From Bacteroidota bacterium (GTDB lineage Bacteria > Bacteroidota > Bacteroidia > Bacteroidales > UBA10428), in assembly GCA_023442525.1 (NCBI GenBank), contig JAEZZA010000034.1, positions 62,001-126,000 on the forward strand: a DNA stretch of 64,000 bases, written 5' to 3'. The notes below the pieces were generated by a model. That model saw only the letters and a list, made by a program, of their open reading frames with translations, had not been told where the DNA came from and ran no database searches. Shown piece by piece: positions 36,698-44,564 of the stretch. Each line of letters opens with the position of its first letter. Within the stretch, counting starts at the first letter, position 1. A program made the translations under genes and the position numbers.

Positions 36698-36769
36698 TTG
36701 AACATCTACGAAGTTCTGATGCAATTAAAATTGAATTCTACTACAATAGTTGAACATCTACGATGTTCT
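36698..36769. repeat. 20-bp near-identical direct repeat
   Basis: TTGAACATCTACGAAGTTCT (36698-36717) and TTGAACATCTACGATGTTCT (36750-36769) differ at one base. The second copy contains a perfect hairpin, GAACATC-TAC-GATGTTC. They flank 32 bp of AT-rich sequence at the edge of decayed genes and could be remains of a mobile element end. Confidence 0.55.
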
Positions 36770-36775
36770 CTCGCT

Positions 36776-37057
36776 GCTTTCAATGCTGATTTTGTTAATC
36801 CTGAAGCCTACAAAGGTTGCTATTACAGCCAGGAATTGGGAACCGCGTATAGTTTTAATGCCAAAAACGGACTTTATACGGCAGCCATAACCGGTTGGGT
36901 GATTTTGGGATGAAAGCTGTAAATACCGATCAGTTTGCCACAGACAAATGGTTTTCTCAAAAGGATTCAATTCACACGGAACGACAAGGATGAGATAACC
37001 GGATGCCTGGTATCCGGCGGCAGAGTGACAAACATAAAATTCGTCAAAATTTTGTAG
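36776..37057 (+). pseudogene. Remnant of a serine hydrolase (beta-lactamase-related) C-terminal domain
   Basis: Pieces of a C-terminal domain often found after serine hydrolase/beta-lactamase folds are visible in two frames. First AYKGCYYSQELGTAYSF (about 36809-36859), matching the YxGxYYSxELxxxY pattern. Then, shifted by one frame, MKAVNTDQFATDKWF (from 36910). Then, back in the first frame, KRIQFTRNDKDEITG and SGGRVTNIKF up to a stop at 37055. The catalytic domain is missing. At least two frameshifts and a 5' deletion are needed, so the gene is dead. Recognition rests on pattern memory of the family. Confidence 0.55.
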
Positions 37058-37065
37058 TATATTAA

Positions 37066-37410
37066 TCAGAACTCAGGACAGGGGATTGCGCGTATTCTTT
37101 TTCTCTTATTAGGTGTGTTGCGGAATTTATAATTTACCGATAGTTCATGCGAACCTCCGGTAGTGTTTATCAATTTCGACATAGTAATATCATAACTATA
37201 AGCAAAGGAGAAATAACCTAATGTATATCCTCCTAAAAGGGTTATGGCATCCCTTGTCTGAGTATTGCTTATTACCGGGATTCCCCTGTGCCAGATTCCA
37301 ATGAGAAAAGGGGATGTGACGTGGTACAGTCCGATATCCAGCTGGTGTAACTGTTCCTGGGTTTTATAGTTAAAAGCCAGTGTAATATTCTTTTTCACTT
37401 TGGTAATGTG
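37066..37410 (-). pseudogene. C-terminal fragment of a PorP/SprF family gene
   Basis: Only about the last 110 residues of a PorP/SprF protein remain. The segment TLAFNYKTQEQLHQLDIGLYH, the GIWHRGIPVI and LLGGYTLGYFSFAYSYDIT blocks and the IPCPEF end align by eye with the intact copy at 56300-57277 (GLWYRGIPPF, ILGGY, VPCPEF). The only start is a TTG, and no signal peptide or N-terminal two-thirds is found upstream. It converges with the serine hydrolase remnant, with 8 bp between them. Confidence 0.8.
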
Positions 37411-37565
37411 AGCCCGGTAAAACAAGAGGATTGCTTATCATATTTCCGCAGACCCCTGCTTACTACGGATACATTTGATATTAGGTTAGATGATGTTCGT
37501 CACCCTTTAATGTGGGAAAACAAGCATATCTCTTAATATCAACTTTCTATGAATCCAATTTTTTG

Positions 37566-38531
37566 TTAAAAATTATCACATTCTTTGTAAGCCTTCAACA
37601 GGCGTTCTTCGCCGTCTTTGCCCTTAATGCTTTTCCCGTGTTCCATACATAGCACTCCCTGGTAACCCTTATCGTGGATGTGCTTAAATATATTCCTGTA
37701 GTTTATTTCTCCGCTGGTAGGTTCATTTCGTCCCGGGTTATCGCCAATATGGAATGCGGCTATTTCGCTCCATGCCGCGTCGATATTCGGGATAATGTTC
37801 CCTTCAGTTATCTGCTGATGGTACATGTCGTTTACTATTTTGCAAACCGTGCGGTTCACTGCCCTGCAAATTGCATAAGTCTGCGGAATACCGGTTAGGA
37901 ATAAACCCGGGTGATCACGCATGGTATTCAGCGGTTCGAGTACCATTGTCAATCCTGCCGGCTCCAATATATCACAGCAGTACCTTAGATTATCAATTAC
38001 ATTGGCAGTTTGAAAATCCCAATGCAGCCTGTCGTCGTATCGTCCCGGAACCACCAGTGCCCATTTCACACCTGTTCTTTTAGCCAGTTCGACGCCTTCT
38101 TTCATTCTGTTCACCAGCATTTCACGAACCTCAGGTTTGTTAAGAACAAATGATGTAACCGAAAAATCGGCATAAAGAACGAACGGTCCCATTTCCATTC
38201 CGAGTTTCTGCATGTGGGCTGCTATCTTTTCCTGCTCGGATTTGGGGCGGCCCAACAATCCGTTATCAAACATAGCCCGGAAACCGTTGTCATGGCAGAA
38301 CGAAATGTTGACAATCGGATCGTTGGTTCCGGCGCTCTCCTTAAACATGTCCATAAAAGGGGCGTATTTAAGTTTGAACGTTGTTGCCTTACGGGTCCGT
38401 GATGCTTCTTCCCCTCTCTGTGTAACAGTACCGGTGTGACCGGTACCGGCAGTTAAGGTAACAGGAGCCGCAATCATAGCGGCTCCAATACCTGTAGCAT
38501 GTTTAATGAATTTTCTTCTGTCTTGATTCAT
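37566..38531 (-). CDS. Tat-exported TIM-barrel protein, hydroxypyruvate isomerase/sugar epimerase type
   Basis: A 321-residue AP-endonuclease-2-like TIM-barrel protein with a twin-arginine signal (DRRKFIKHATGIGAAM). The mature part has strand-end motifs typical of the isomerase group: MGPFVLYADF, WALVVPG, MVLEPLNTMRDHPG, CKIVNDMYHQQI, AFHIGDNPGRNEP and GVLCMEHG, with Glu, Asp, His and Glu metal ligands in order. It should fold in the cytoplasm and work in the periplasm. It lies 6 bp after the Tat-exported dehydrogenase gene, so both probably act on the same sugar derivative. Isomerase, epimerase or lyase activity cannot be told apart. Confidence 0.85.
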   Translation of the reverse strand: MNQDRRKFIKHATGIGAAMIAAPVTLTAGTGHTGTVTQRGEEASRTRKATTFKLKYAPFMDMFKESAGTNDPIVNISFCHDNGFRAMFDNGLLGRPKSEQEKIAAHMQKLGMEMGPFVLYADFSVTSFVLNKPEVREMLVNRMKEGVELAKRTGVKWALVVPGRYDDRLHWDFQTANVIDNLRYCCDILEPAGLTMVLEPLNTMRDHPGLFLTGIPQTYAICRAVNRTVCKIVNDMYHQQITEGNIIPNIDAAWSEIAAFHIGDNPGRNEPTSGEINYRNIFKHIHDKGYQGVLCMEHGKSIKGKDGEERLLKAYKECDNF

Positions 38532-38537
38532 AATATA

Positions 38538-39899
38538 CTATGATTCAGATCCCGGATTATATGCCTCTCCCGGCAGGGGTACTTCTTTGGAAACATCTAC
38601 CGGTCCCATTACATATACTTTAGGCCCAAGTTTCATGTCAGAGTTCATCATCTCGTCCATGGTGACTTCCTTACCGGTATATGCAGAAACACGTCCCATA
38701 ATGGCAACAAGAGTCGACATGGCCGTGTTTTCAGCTTCATTGAAAGGTTTTCCGGTACGGATAGCTGTAACCAGGTCGATATGCTCCTGCTGGTAAGGAC
38801 TGATCTTAACTTCGGTACCAGGCTGACCGTCATCTGTAAGCGGATATTCATACTTCCATATCTCGGCACCCGCCTGATCGAGTATCTGGTTGCGGCAATT
38901 GGTCGCACCATTGGTTCCCTGTAACCATTCAGAGACGTTATTGGCACAACCATTTATCTGGCGGCACATGCTGTGCATGTGAACTCCATTGTCAAATATA
39001 TAATCAATACTGAAATTGTCGTACTGGTCACCTGTTACCCTGCGAAGCCTCGATCCAAAACCTGTAGCCTTAACAGGATATTTACCCATGAACCAGTGAA
39101 TCACATCGAGATTGTGAACATGCTGTTCAACGATATGATCGCCCGACAGCCAGCACCAGTTCACCCAGTCGCGTATCATGAACTCCATTTCCGACCATTT
39201 CTTATCGCGATCACGATGCCAGAGTTTCGACTGGTTCCAGTAGCAATTGGCAGATACGATATCGCCAATCATTCCTTCAGCCACATTTTTAAATGTTGCT
39301 ACATAATCGCGCTGATGGCGGCGCTGGGTTCCGGTTACAACTGAAAGTCCCATTCCCTTTGCCTTCTGGGCAGTAGCAATTACTGAGCGGGCGCCAACGG
39401 GGTCAACACATACAGGTTTTTCCAAAAATACATTTTTACGTGCATTTACGGCAGCTTCAAAATGTTCAGGTCTGAAATGCGGAGGTGTGGCCAGAATCAC
39501 AATATCCACTCCCGATTCAATCACCTTCTGGAATGCGTCAAACCCTACAAAACATTTTTCATCAGCTACCTCAGCGTTCATCTGTTTTTTCAGTTCCGCG
39601 CGGCATCCGTCAATCCGGTCCTGAAGAACATCTCCCAGTGCTTCAATTTTCAGGTTGGGACCTGCTTTAAGAAAATCTAAAGCTGCACCGGTTCCTCTTC
39701 CTCCGCATCCGATCAAACCTGCCTTCAGTTCAGGGCCATCAGGTGCGGTATCCAGAAACACCGGTACCTCAACCGTTTTACGACTTCCTTTTCCCTTTCC
39801 CGATGTGCATCCGGTTATCAGGGCAGGGAAAGTAATACCGGTAATTCCTGCTGCTGCCGAAGTGCCAAGGAAAGTTCTTCTTGAAATTCCTTTTTTCAT
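38538..39899 (-). CDS. Tat-exported Gfo/Idh/MocA family oxidoreductase
   Basis: A 453-residue dehydrogenase with a twin-arginine signal (SRRTFLGTSAAAG) that runs into a lipobox-like LITGC, so it may be a Tat-dependent lipoprotein. The Rossmann domain shows KAGLIGCGGRGTGAA, IVILATPPHFRPEH and the EKPVCVDP motif of the family. The second domain has CYWNQSKLWHR, the HNLDVIHWFMG histidine segment and TGKPFNEAENTAMSTL. Exported members are thought to keep a tightly bound NAD(P) cofactor. The gene lies 66 bp after the cytochrome/SUMF1 fusion and 6 bp before the TIM-barrel gene. Confidence 0.9.
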   Translation of the reverse strand: MKKGISRRTFLGTSAAAGITGITFPALITGCTSGKGKGSRKTVEVPVFLDTAPDGPELKAGLIGCGGRGTGAALDFLKAGPNLKIEALGDVLQDRIDGCRAELKKQMNAEVADEKCFVGFDAFQKVIESGVDIVILATPPHFRPEHFEAAVNARKNVFLEKPVCVDPVGARSVIATAQKAKGMGLSVVTGTQRRHQRDYVATFKNVAEGMIGDIVSANCYWNQSKLWHRDRDKKWSEMEFMIRDWVNWCWLSGDHIVEQHVHNLDVIHWFMGKYPVKATGFGSRLRRVTGDQYDNFSIDYIFDNGVHMHSMCRQINGCANNVSEWLQGTNGATNCRNQILDQAGAEIWKYEYPLTDDGQPGTEVKISPYQQEHIDLVTAIRTGKPFNEAENTAMSTLVAIMGRVSAYTGKEVTMDEMMNSDMKLGPKVYVMGPVDVSKEVPLPGEAYNPGSES

Positions 39900-39965
39900 A
39901 TAGTAGGATAATTAAAGTTTGATAAATTATATTTATATCGCGCCAGCTCTGCAATGGCAGGCTGA

Positions 39966-41480
39966 TCATTTTCCGCTTTTTGAAGCATACTCGCAGACTA
40001 CCCTGAAACCTACATAGAAACAGTCGGAATACCACCAGATGCTCTTGGGCATTTGCGGGTCGGTTCTCAGCCAGGCCTCGGTATGCGTATAATCGCGTGA
40101 AGCTGAACGAACCATTCCTGCAGGATCCTTATATGATCCTCCTCTCACTACGTGTTCGGTTCCGGTAGCAGGTCCTTTAGGATTTACAACTACTGTCTCC
40201 TTATACCCGGCATAAGCATCGGGCTGATACCAGTCGGAGCAGAATTCACTCACATTTCCCAGCATGTTTTTCAGTCCGAATGGATTTGGCGACACAAAAG
40301 ACGGTTCCTGTGATTTCGACCGGCTGTTTTCGGCGTACACAATATACGAATTAATAACCGAAGTATCGTTCTTTAAAATTTTAGCCTTCAGACCCGTACG
40401 CTGAAACTTAGCCGGATCACCCGCAAAGAAGTAGGGATCTGTTGTTCCTCCGCGTGCGGCATATTCCCATTCGGCCTCAGTGGGTAGCCGGTATGTTTTG
40501 CCGGTTACAAGCGACAACCATTTGCAATAGGTTTCAGCAGCGTGATAGCTTATGGATATGGCAGGGCGTTTCCCCTTTCCCCAACCCAGATCGGGTTGGC
40601 CATAGGGTGGAGTTGCCCCTGATATAGCGTCTACGCTTCCTGAAGCTCTTTTCCCTTCCGTATCGGTTGATCTTCCCTCTCCTGAAGTCTGTGCATAAAA
40701 GGCCAGGTATTCGTCCCATGAAACTTCAATTTCGGCCATAAAGAACGAATCGAGTTTAACCCGTACTACAGGTCCTTCGTCAGTATCGCGCAACGGTTCG
40801 TTGTCGGGTGATCCCATGTTAAACTCACCACCCGGAATGGCAATCATGTTGAAAGAAACAGTTGAGCGGGGAATGTATTCGGTGTAGTTTACGAATCCTT
40901 TCACTTCTGCCGGTTGCGTGTAAACTACTTTATTTTCAGTGATTACTTCGGCAAAACCGGTATTGCCTCCGTGAACATAGCCTTCGATATGATGTCCGGC
41001 ATTCAGGTGGCAGTTTATACAATGAAGATCGGCTTGTTTATCCTTATTGTAGTTATAATATATATGTGCATCCGATCCTTCGCGGCTAAGTTCGGGAGGG
41101 AACAGGTTTTTATGGCAGTGGATACATGAACTGTTGTAGACGTGTTTACGGGCGTGTTCAAGCTGGCCTTTCTCATCCCAGTTAAACTCGGTGGAATCTT
41201 TGGTCAATTTGCCCCATATATCACGGGCGCCGGTTTTTACTTTTTCTATAAGATAGCCTTCGCCATGCGGAGGCAGATGGCAATCCACGCAATTGGTCTG
41301 CGTTCCCGATTTGGTAACATAATGTACCGATTGCTTCCACGAGGCGGTGGAATGGGGGTGAACATGACACGATTCACAGTATTCGTTTTCGGATGTGCGT
41401 GTAACCATTACCGAGCCTGCCGAGAATATGATGAATCCCAATACAATGCCCGGGATTAGCCAAATCCAATACTTCTTCAT
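39966..41480 (-). CDS. Tetraheme NapC/NirT-like cytochrome fused to a SUMF1 domain
   Basis: A 504-residue fusion. Residues 1-25 are an N-terminal membrane anchor. Residues 30-170 carry four CxxCH heme-c sites, at C35 (CESCH), C64 (CVDCH), C119 (CIHCH) and C154 (CINCH), in the style of NapC/NirT quinol dehydrogenases. From about residue 213 comes a formylglycine-generating-enzyme-like (SUMF1) domain: IAIPGGEFNMGSP, YRLPTEAEWEYAARGG, LGNVSEFCSDWY, VVRGGSYKDP and a final VGFRVVCE. The SUMF1 part may be structural or bind a partner rather than be catalytic. It could pass electrons between the quinone pool and the downstream Tat-exported enzymes. An 18-bp palindrome directly abuts its start codon. 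Confidence 0.88.
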   Translation of the reverse strand: MKKYWIWLIPGIVLGFIIFSAGSVMVTRTSENEYCESCHVHPHSTASWKQSVHYVTKSGTQTNCVDCHLPPHGEGYLIEKVKTGARDIWGKLTKDSTEFNWDEKGQLEHARKHVYNSSCIHCHKNLFPPELSREGSDAHIYYNYNKDKQADLHCINCHLNAGHHIEGYVHGGNTGFAEVITENKVVYTQPAEVKGFVNYTEYIPRSTVSFNMIAIPGGEFNMGSPDNEPLRDTDEGPVVRVKLDSFFMAEIEVSWDEYLAFYAQTSGEGRSTDTEGKRASGSVDAISGATPPYGQPDLGWGKGKRPAISISYHAAETYCKWLSLVTGKTYRLPTEAEWEYAARGGTTDPYFFAGDPAKFQRTGLKAKILKNDTSVINSYIVYAENSRSKSQEPSFVSPNPFGLKNMLGNVSEFCSDWYQPDAYAGYKETVVVNPKGPATGTEHVVRGGSYKDPAGMVRSASRDYTHTEAWLRTDPQMPKSIWWYSDCFYVGFRVVCEYASKSGK

Positions 41481-41498
41481 ACATCACAATTGTGATGT
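41481..41498. promoter_or_regulatory. 18-bp perfect palindrome abutting the cytochrome/SUMF1 start
   Basis: ACATCACAATTGTGATGT reads the same on both strands and touches the ATG of the cytochrome/SUMF1 gene, 36 bp after the fabD stop. It may be an operator for a dimeric repressor or form a hairpin at the translation start. No T run follows that would make it a terminator of fabD. Confidence 0.5.
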
Positions 41499-41533
41499 TG
41501 AAGATAGAAAAAAAACGAAACGGCGATGCTTAG

Positions 41534-42418
41534 CTACGCTATTTTTGCACTTTCGGCGGCAATATTGCGATCGACTTTCTTTATAAGTCCTTGTAATACA
41601 GTGCCGGGACCTACTTCATAGAATTGCACGGCTCCATCGGCCAGCATATTTTTAACGGTCTGAGTCCATTTTACCGGGGCTGTTAGCTGAAGTTTCAGAT
41701 TTTCACGGATCACTGCCGGATCAGTGGATGGTTTGGCGGTAACATTCTGATAAACCGGGCAACGGGGCTTGTTAATTTCTGCAGCGTCTATGGCTTTTTC
41801 AAGATCAACGCGTGCCGGTTCCATCAGTGGTGAGTGGAACGCACCGCCTACCGACAGTTTAAGGGCCCTTTTGGCTCCGGCAGCCGTAAGCCGTGTGATT
41901 GCTTCGTCAATACCTTCTATCGATCCTGAAATTACTATCTGCCCCGGACTGTTGTAATTTGCGGGGACTACTACGGCATTTATTTCGTTGCAAACTTTTT
42001 CAACCACTTCATCTTCGAGTCCCAGAATGGCAGCCATAGTGGAGGGCTGAATTTCGCATGCTTTCTGCATGGCCATGGCACGTTGCGAAACCAGGCGAAG
42101 ACCGTTTTCGAAGGAAAGAGCTCCGGCAGCAACCAATGCCGAGAATTCGCCTAAGGAATGACCTGCAGTCATATCGGGCTGAAAGCTGTCTCCCAGCATA
42201 CGTGCAAGGATCACAGAATGGAGGAAGATAGCGGGTTGAGTGACTTTCGTCTGACGAAGATCCTCATCGGTTCCAGCAAACATGAGATCTGTAATTCGAA
42301 ACCCGAGAATCTCATTGGCTTGTTCAAATAACTCCTTTGCCTGGCCGAAACTCTCACTGAGTTCCTTGCCCATACCGACAAACTGTGCACCCTGTCCTGG
42401 AAATACGTATGCTTTCAT
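41534..42418 (-). CDS. fabD: Malonyl-CoA:ACP transacylase
   Basis: Transfers malonyl from CoA to acyl carrier protein for fatty-acid synthesis in the cytoplasm. The 294-residue protein has FPGQGAQFVGMG at the N terminus, the nucleophile serine in AGHSLGEFSAL (about residue 90), QRAMAMQKA with the substrate-binding Arg, and the catalytic histidine in GGAFHSPLM (about 198). Length and motifs are normal. It lies 78 bp downstream of the CoA-binding protein gene in the porU-porV-ispF run. Confidence 0.96.
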   Translation of the reverse strand: MKAYVFPGQGAQFVGMGKELSESFGQAKELFEQANEILGFRITDLMFAGTDEDLRQTKVTQPAIFLHSVILARMLGDSFQPDMTAGHSLGEFSALVAAGALSFENGLRLVSQRAMAMQKACEIQPSTMAAILGLEDEVVEKVCNEINAVVVPANYNSPGQIVISGSIEGIDEAITRLTAAGAKRALKLSVGGAFHSPLMEPARVDLEKAIDAAEINKPRCPVYQNVTAKPSTDPAVIRENLKLQLTAPVKWTQTVKNMLADGAVQFYEVGPGTVLQGLIKKVDRNIAAESAKIA

Positions 42419-42496
42419 ACCCTTATATTATTTGTTTAGAGACGCAAAATTAATCACTGACCCGGGAAATGCAAATCAAGTGATATAATACCTGAT

Positions 42497-42856
42497 TTAG
42501 AATCTTCCCATGGCCAGCATGACCAGGGAACAGTCGTGAACTATTTTTACATTGTAGCTTTCAAGTAATTCTTCGAATTCAGGACTTTCGGTTCCAGGGT
42601 TGAAGATTACTCTTTTGGGTTTAAGCGAGATCACATAATCGATGATTTCGCCCTGATGTGACGGGCCGATATATATTAAGACCGAGTGGACATCGGGGAT
42701 CGGGATCTGCTCTTTCTGAATAGGGATTTCGCCAATCATGCCTTTCCGTTTGCCTATGGCAACCACGTTATAATGGTTTTTAACCAGGCGGGTTACGGCT
42801 TTGTACGAATATCTTTCTGGATTATCGCTGGCACCTAAAACAACCATGGTACTCAT
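42497..42856 (-). CDS. CoA-binding domain protein
   Basis: A 119-residue single-domain protein of the CoA_binding_2 family (Rossmann-like). The VVLGASDNPERYSY loop, the VVAIGKRKG strand and the RVIFNPGTESPEF segment are family features, with a final HDCSLVMLAMGRF. Its physiological role is not known. The start overlaps the ispF stop by 4 bp (ATGA), which indicates coupled translation. Confidence 0.88.
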   Translation of the reverse strand: MSTMVVLGASDNPERYSYKAVTRLVKNHYNVVAIGKRKGMIGEIPIQKEQIPIPDVHSVLIYIGPSHQGEIIDYVISLKPKRVIFNPGTESPEFEELLESYNVKIVHDCSLVMLAMGRF

Positions 42857-43344
42857 AGCTGTTTTTCGATTAGGGTTACAGCATAAGCCGAGATGCCTTT
42901 TTCCTCACCTACAAATCCCAGTTTTTCGGTGGTTGTTGCTTTTACGGAAACGCACGTAGGCTCTATCTTCATAGTCTCGGATAGTATCCGTATCATCTCC
43001 GGTATATACTCCTTGATCTTAGGCTTCTGCAGACAGATGGTGCAATCGATATTTACAACCGAATATCCTTCTCCGGCAAGCAAGGCAATTGTTCGCTGTA
43101 GTAAGATCAGGCTGCTGATATTTTTAAACTCGCTGGAGTTGTCGGGGAAATGATAACCAATATCTCTTAACGCCGCTGCACCAAGAAGTGCATCACAAAT
43201 GGCATGAATAAGTACGTCGCCATCGGAATGTGCCACAGAGCCTTTTTCGTGAGGAACCTTCACCCCTCCCAGTATAAGTTCACGGCCATGCGCTAATTGA
43301 TGCACATCGTAACCAAAACCTATCCGGAATGGATTAACCGGCAT
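42853..43344 (-). CDS. ispF: 2-C-methyl-D-erythritol 2,4-cyclodiphosphate synthase
   Basis: Forms MEcPP from CDP-methylerythritol phosphate in the non-mevalonate isoprenoid pathway. The 163-residue protein has the metal-binding FGYDVH (Asp and His), LGGVKVPHEKGSVAHSDGDVL with the second histidine, ALRDIGYHFPD, and the C-terminal KATTTEKLGFVG. It sits 3 bp after porV and overlaps the CoA-binding gene. ispF next to porV is also seen in Porphyromonas. Confidence 0.97.
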   Translation of the reverse strand: MPVNPFRIGFGYDVHQLAHGRELILGGVKVPHEKGSVAHSDGDVLIHAICDALLGAAALRDIGYHFPDNSSEFKNISSLILLQRTIALLAGEGYSVVNIDCTICLQKPKIKEYIPEMIRILSETMKIEPTCVSVKATTTEKLGFVGEEKGISAYAVTLIEKQL

Positions 43345-43347
43345 ACG

Positions 43348-44478
43348 TTATTTATTGAACAAAAACCCTATGGTAAACCTCATGGTATTGGCCAGAGGAT
43401 TATTCCGTCCGGTGGTCGATACCAGGTAAGAAAAGTCCATGAAGAAAACATTCAGCTTCAAACCGACTCCCACGGAGAAATATTTCCGGTTTCCTTTCAT
43501 TGCACTTTCATGAAAATATCCGCCGCGTATGGCAAATTGTTCACGATACCAGTATTCAAGCCCAAATGATAACATAATCTCTTTCATTTCTTCATCAAAT
43601 CCTCCGGGGGCATCGTAAAACGACTGTATCCAGCTTTGCGGGAGTGAAGTCGGAATGGGCTTGCCGGCAATCAGTACTGTATCTTCATACTCAGGAAGTG
43701 TGGGAACCATCAGCTTACTAAGTTCAAAGGATGCTGAAATGGAATTATATTCATCAAGCGCTAAGGATTGGCGGACACCCAATCGGATTGTGGCAGGAAT
43801 AAAGTATTTTTCTGAACCTTCGGTATAAGAGATTTTAGTACCAAGGTTTAGAAAACTTATACCCCATGCAAATTCGCCGGGTAATGAACCGATATCCATC
43901 TTGGTTTGATAATAAAAACCCAGGTCGGCAGCAAATGAGTTCCCCGGATTATAGCTTTGTCCCTGGTAGGCGCGACCTCCGTTAATATCAGAATGTATAT
44001 ATTTGAGGCTGAGTGCGCCTGAAAAATTCCGCGACAGCATTCGTGAATATCCAACATCAATTGAAAATTCGTTGGGATTGATATTACCCTGGGGAAATCC
44101 GTTTTCATCCATTGCAGTAATCTCACCCATTGAAAAATATTTCAGCGATGCGCCAATAGCCTGCTTATCATCGAATTTATAAAAGCCAGCCAGGTAGGCC
44201 AGGTTGATATCGTTTACCAGGGTGCGCAACCATGGTGTAAATGACGTAGTTACCCCCGATTTTTCTTTTATCTGTGCGTACTTTGCAGGATTCCAGTTCT
44301 GCGAATTAACGTCGGGTGAGGTGGCAACTCCAATATCACCCATCGCACCACCTCTCGAATCGGGGGTTATCGTAAGATATGGGATTGTAGAATATACTGG
44401 ATTAAATGAAAGTTGTGCAAACGTATTCAACGTAAGAAAAACTGTCACGCTAAAAATCAATAACCGCTTAAAAATCAT
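43348..44478 (-). CDS. porV: PorV: T9SS outer-membrane shuttle protein
   Basis: An outer-membrane beta-barrel of the FadL-like family. In the T9SS it carries folded cargo from the translocon to the PorU sortase. Starting at the ATG at 44478 gives 376 residues with a signal peptide (MIFKRLLIFSVTVFLTLNTFAQ, key end FAQ). The mature N terminus has YLTITPDSRGGAMGD and SPDVNSQNWNPAKYA, hallmark PorV segments, and the C terminus ends in a barrel strand (MRFTIGFLFNK). A GTG at 44502 is less likely as the start. It lies between porU (87 bp to this ATG) and ispF (3 bp). Confidence 0.93.
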   Translation of the reverse strand: MIFKRLLIFSVTVFLTLNTFAQLSFNPVYSTIPYLTITPDSRGGAMGDIGVATSPDVNSQNWNPAKYAQIKEKSGVTTSFTPWLRTLVNDINLAYLAGFYKFDDKQAIGASLKYFSMGEITAMDENGFPQGNINPNEFSIDVGYSRMLSRNFSGALSLKYIHSDINGGRAYQGQSYNPGNSFAADLGFYYQTKMDIGSLPGEFAWGISFLNLGTKISYTEGSEKYFIPATIRLGVRQSLALDEYNSISASFELSKLMVPTLPEYEDTVLIAGKPIPTSLPQSWIQSFYDAPGGFDEEMKEIMLSFGLEYWYREQFAIRGGYFHESAMKGNRKYFSVGVGLKLNVFFMDFSYLVSTTGRNNPLANTMRFTIGFLFNK

Positions 44479-44564
44479 TCTGATGTAAAATTTTAAGTTC
44501 ACAAAGTTATAATAAATATCCTATCCAATCCGGGCTAATATTAAACAATAAAATTGATTATTTA

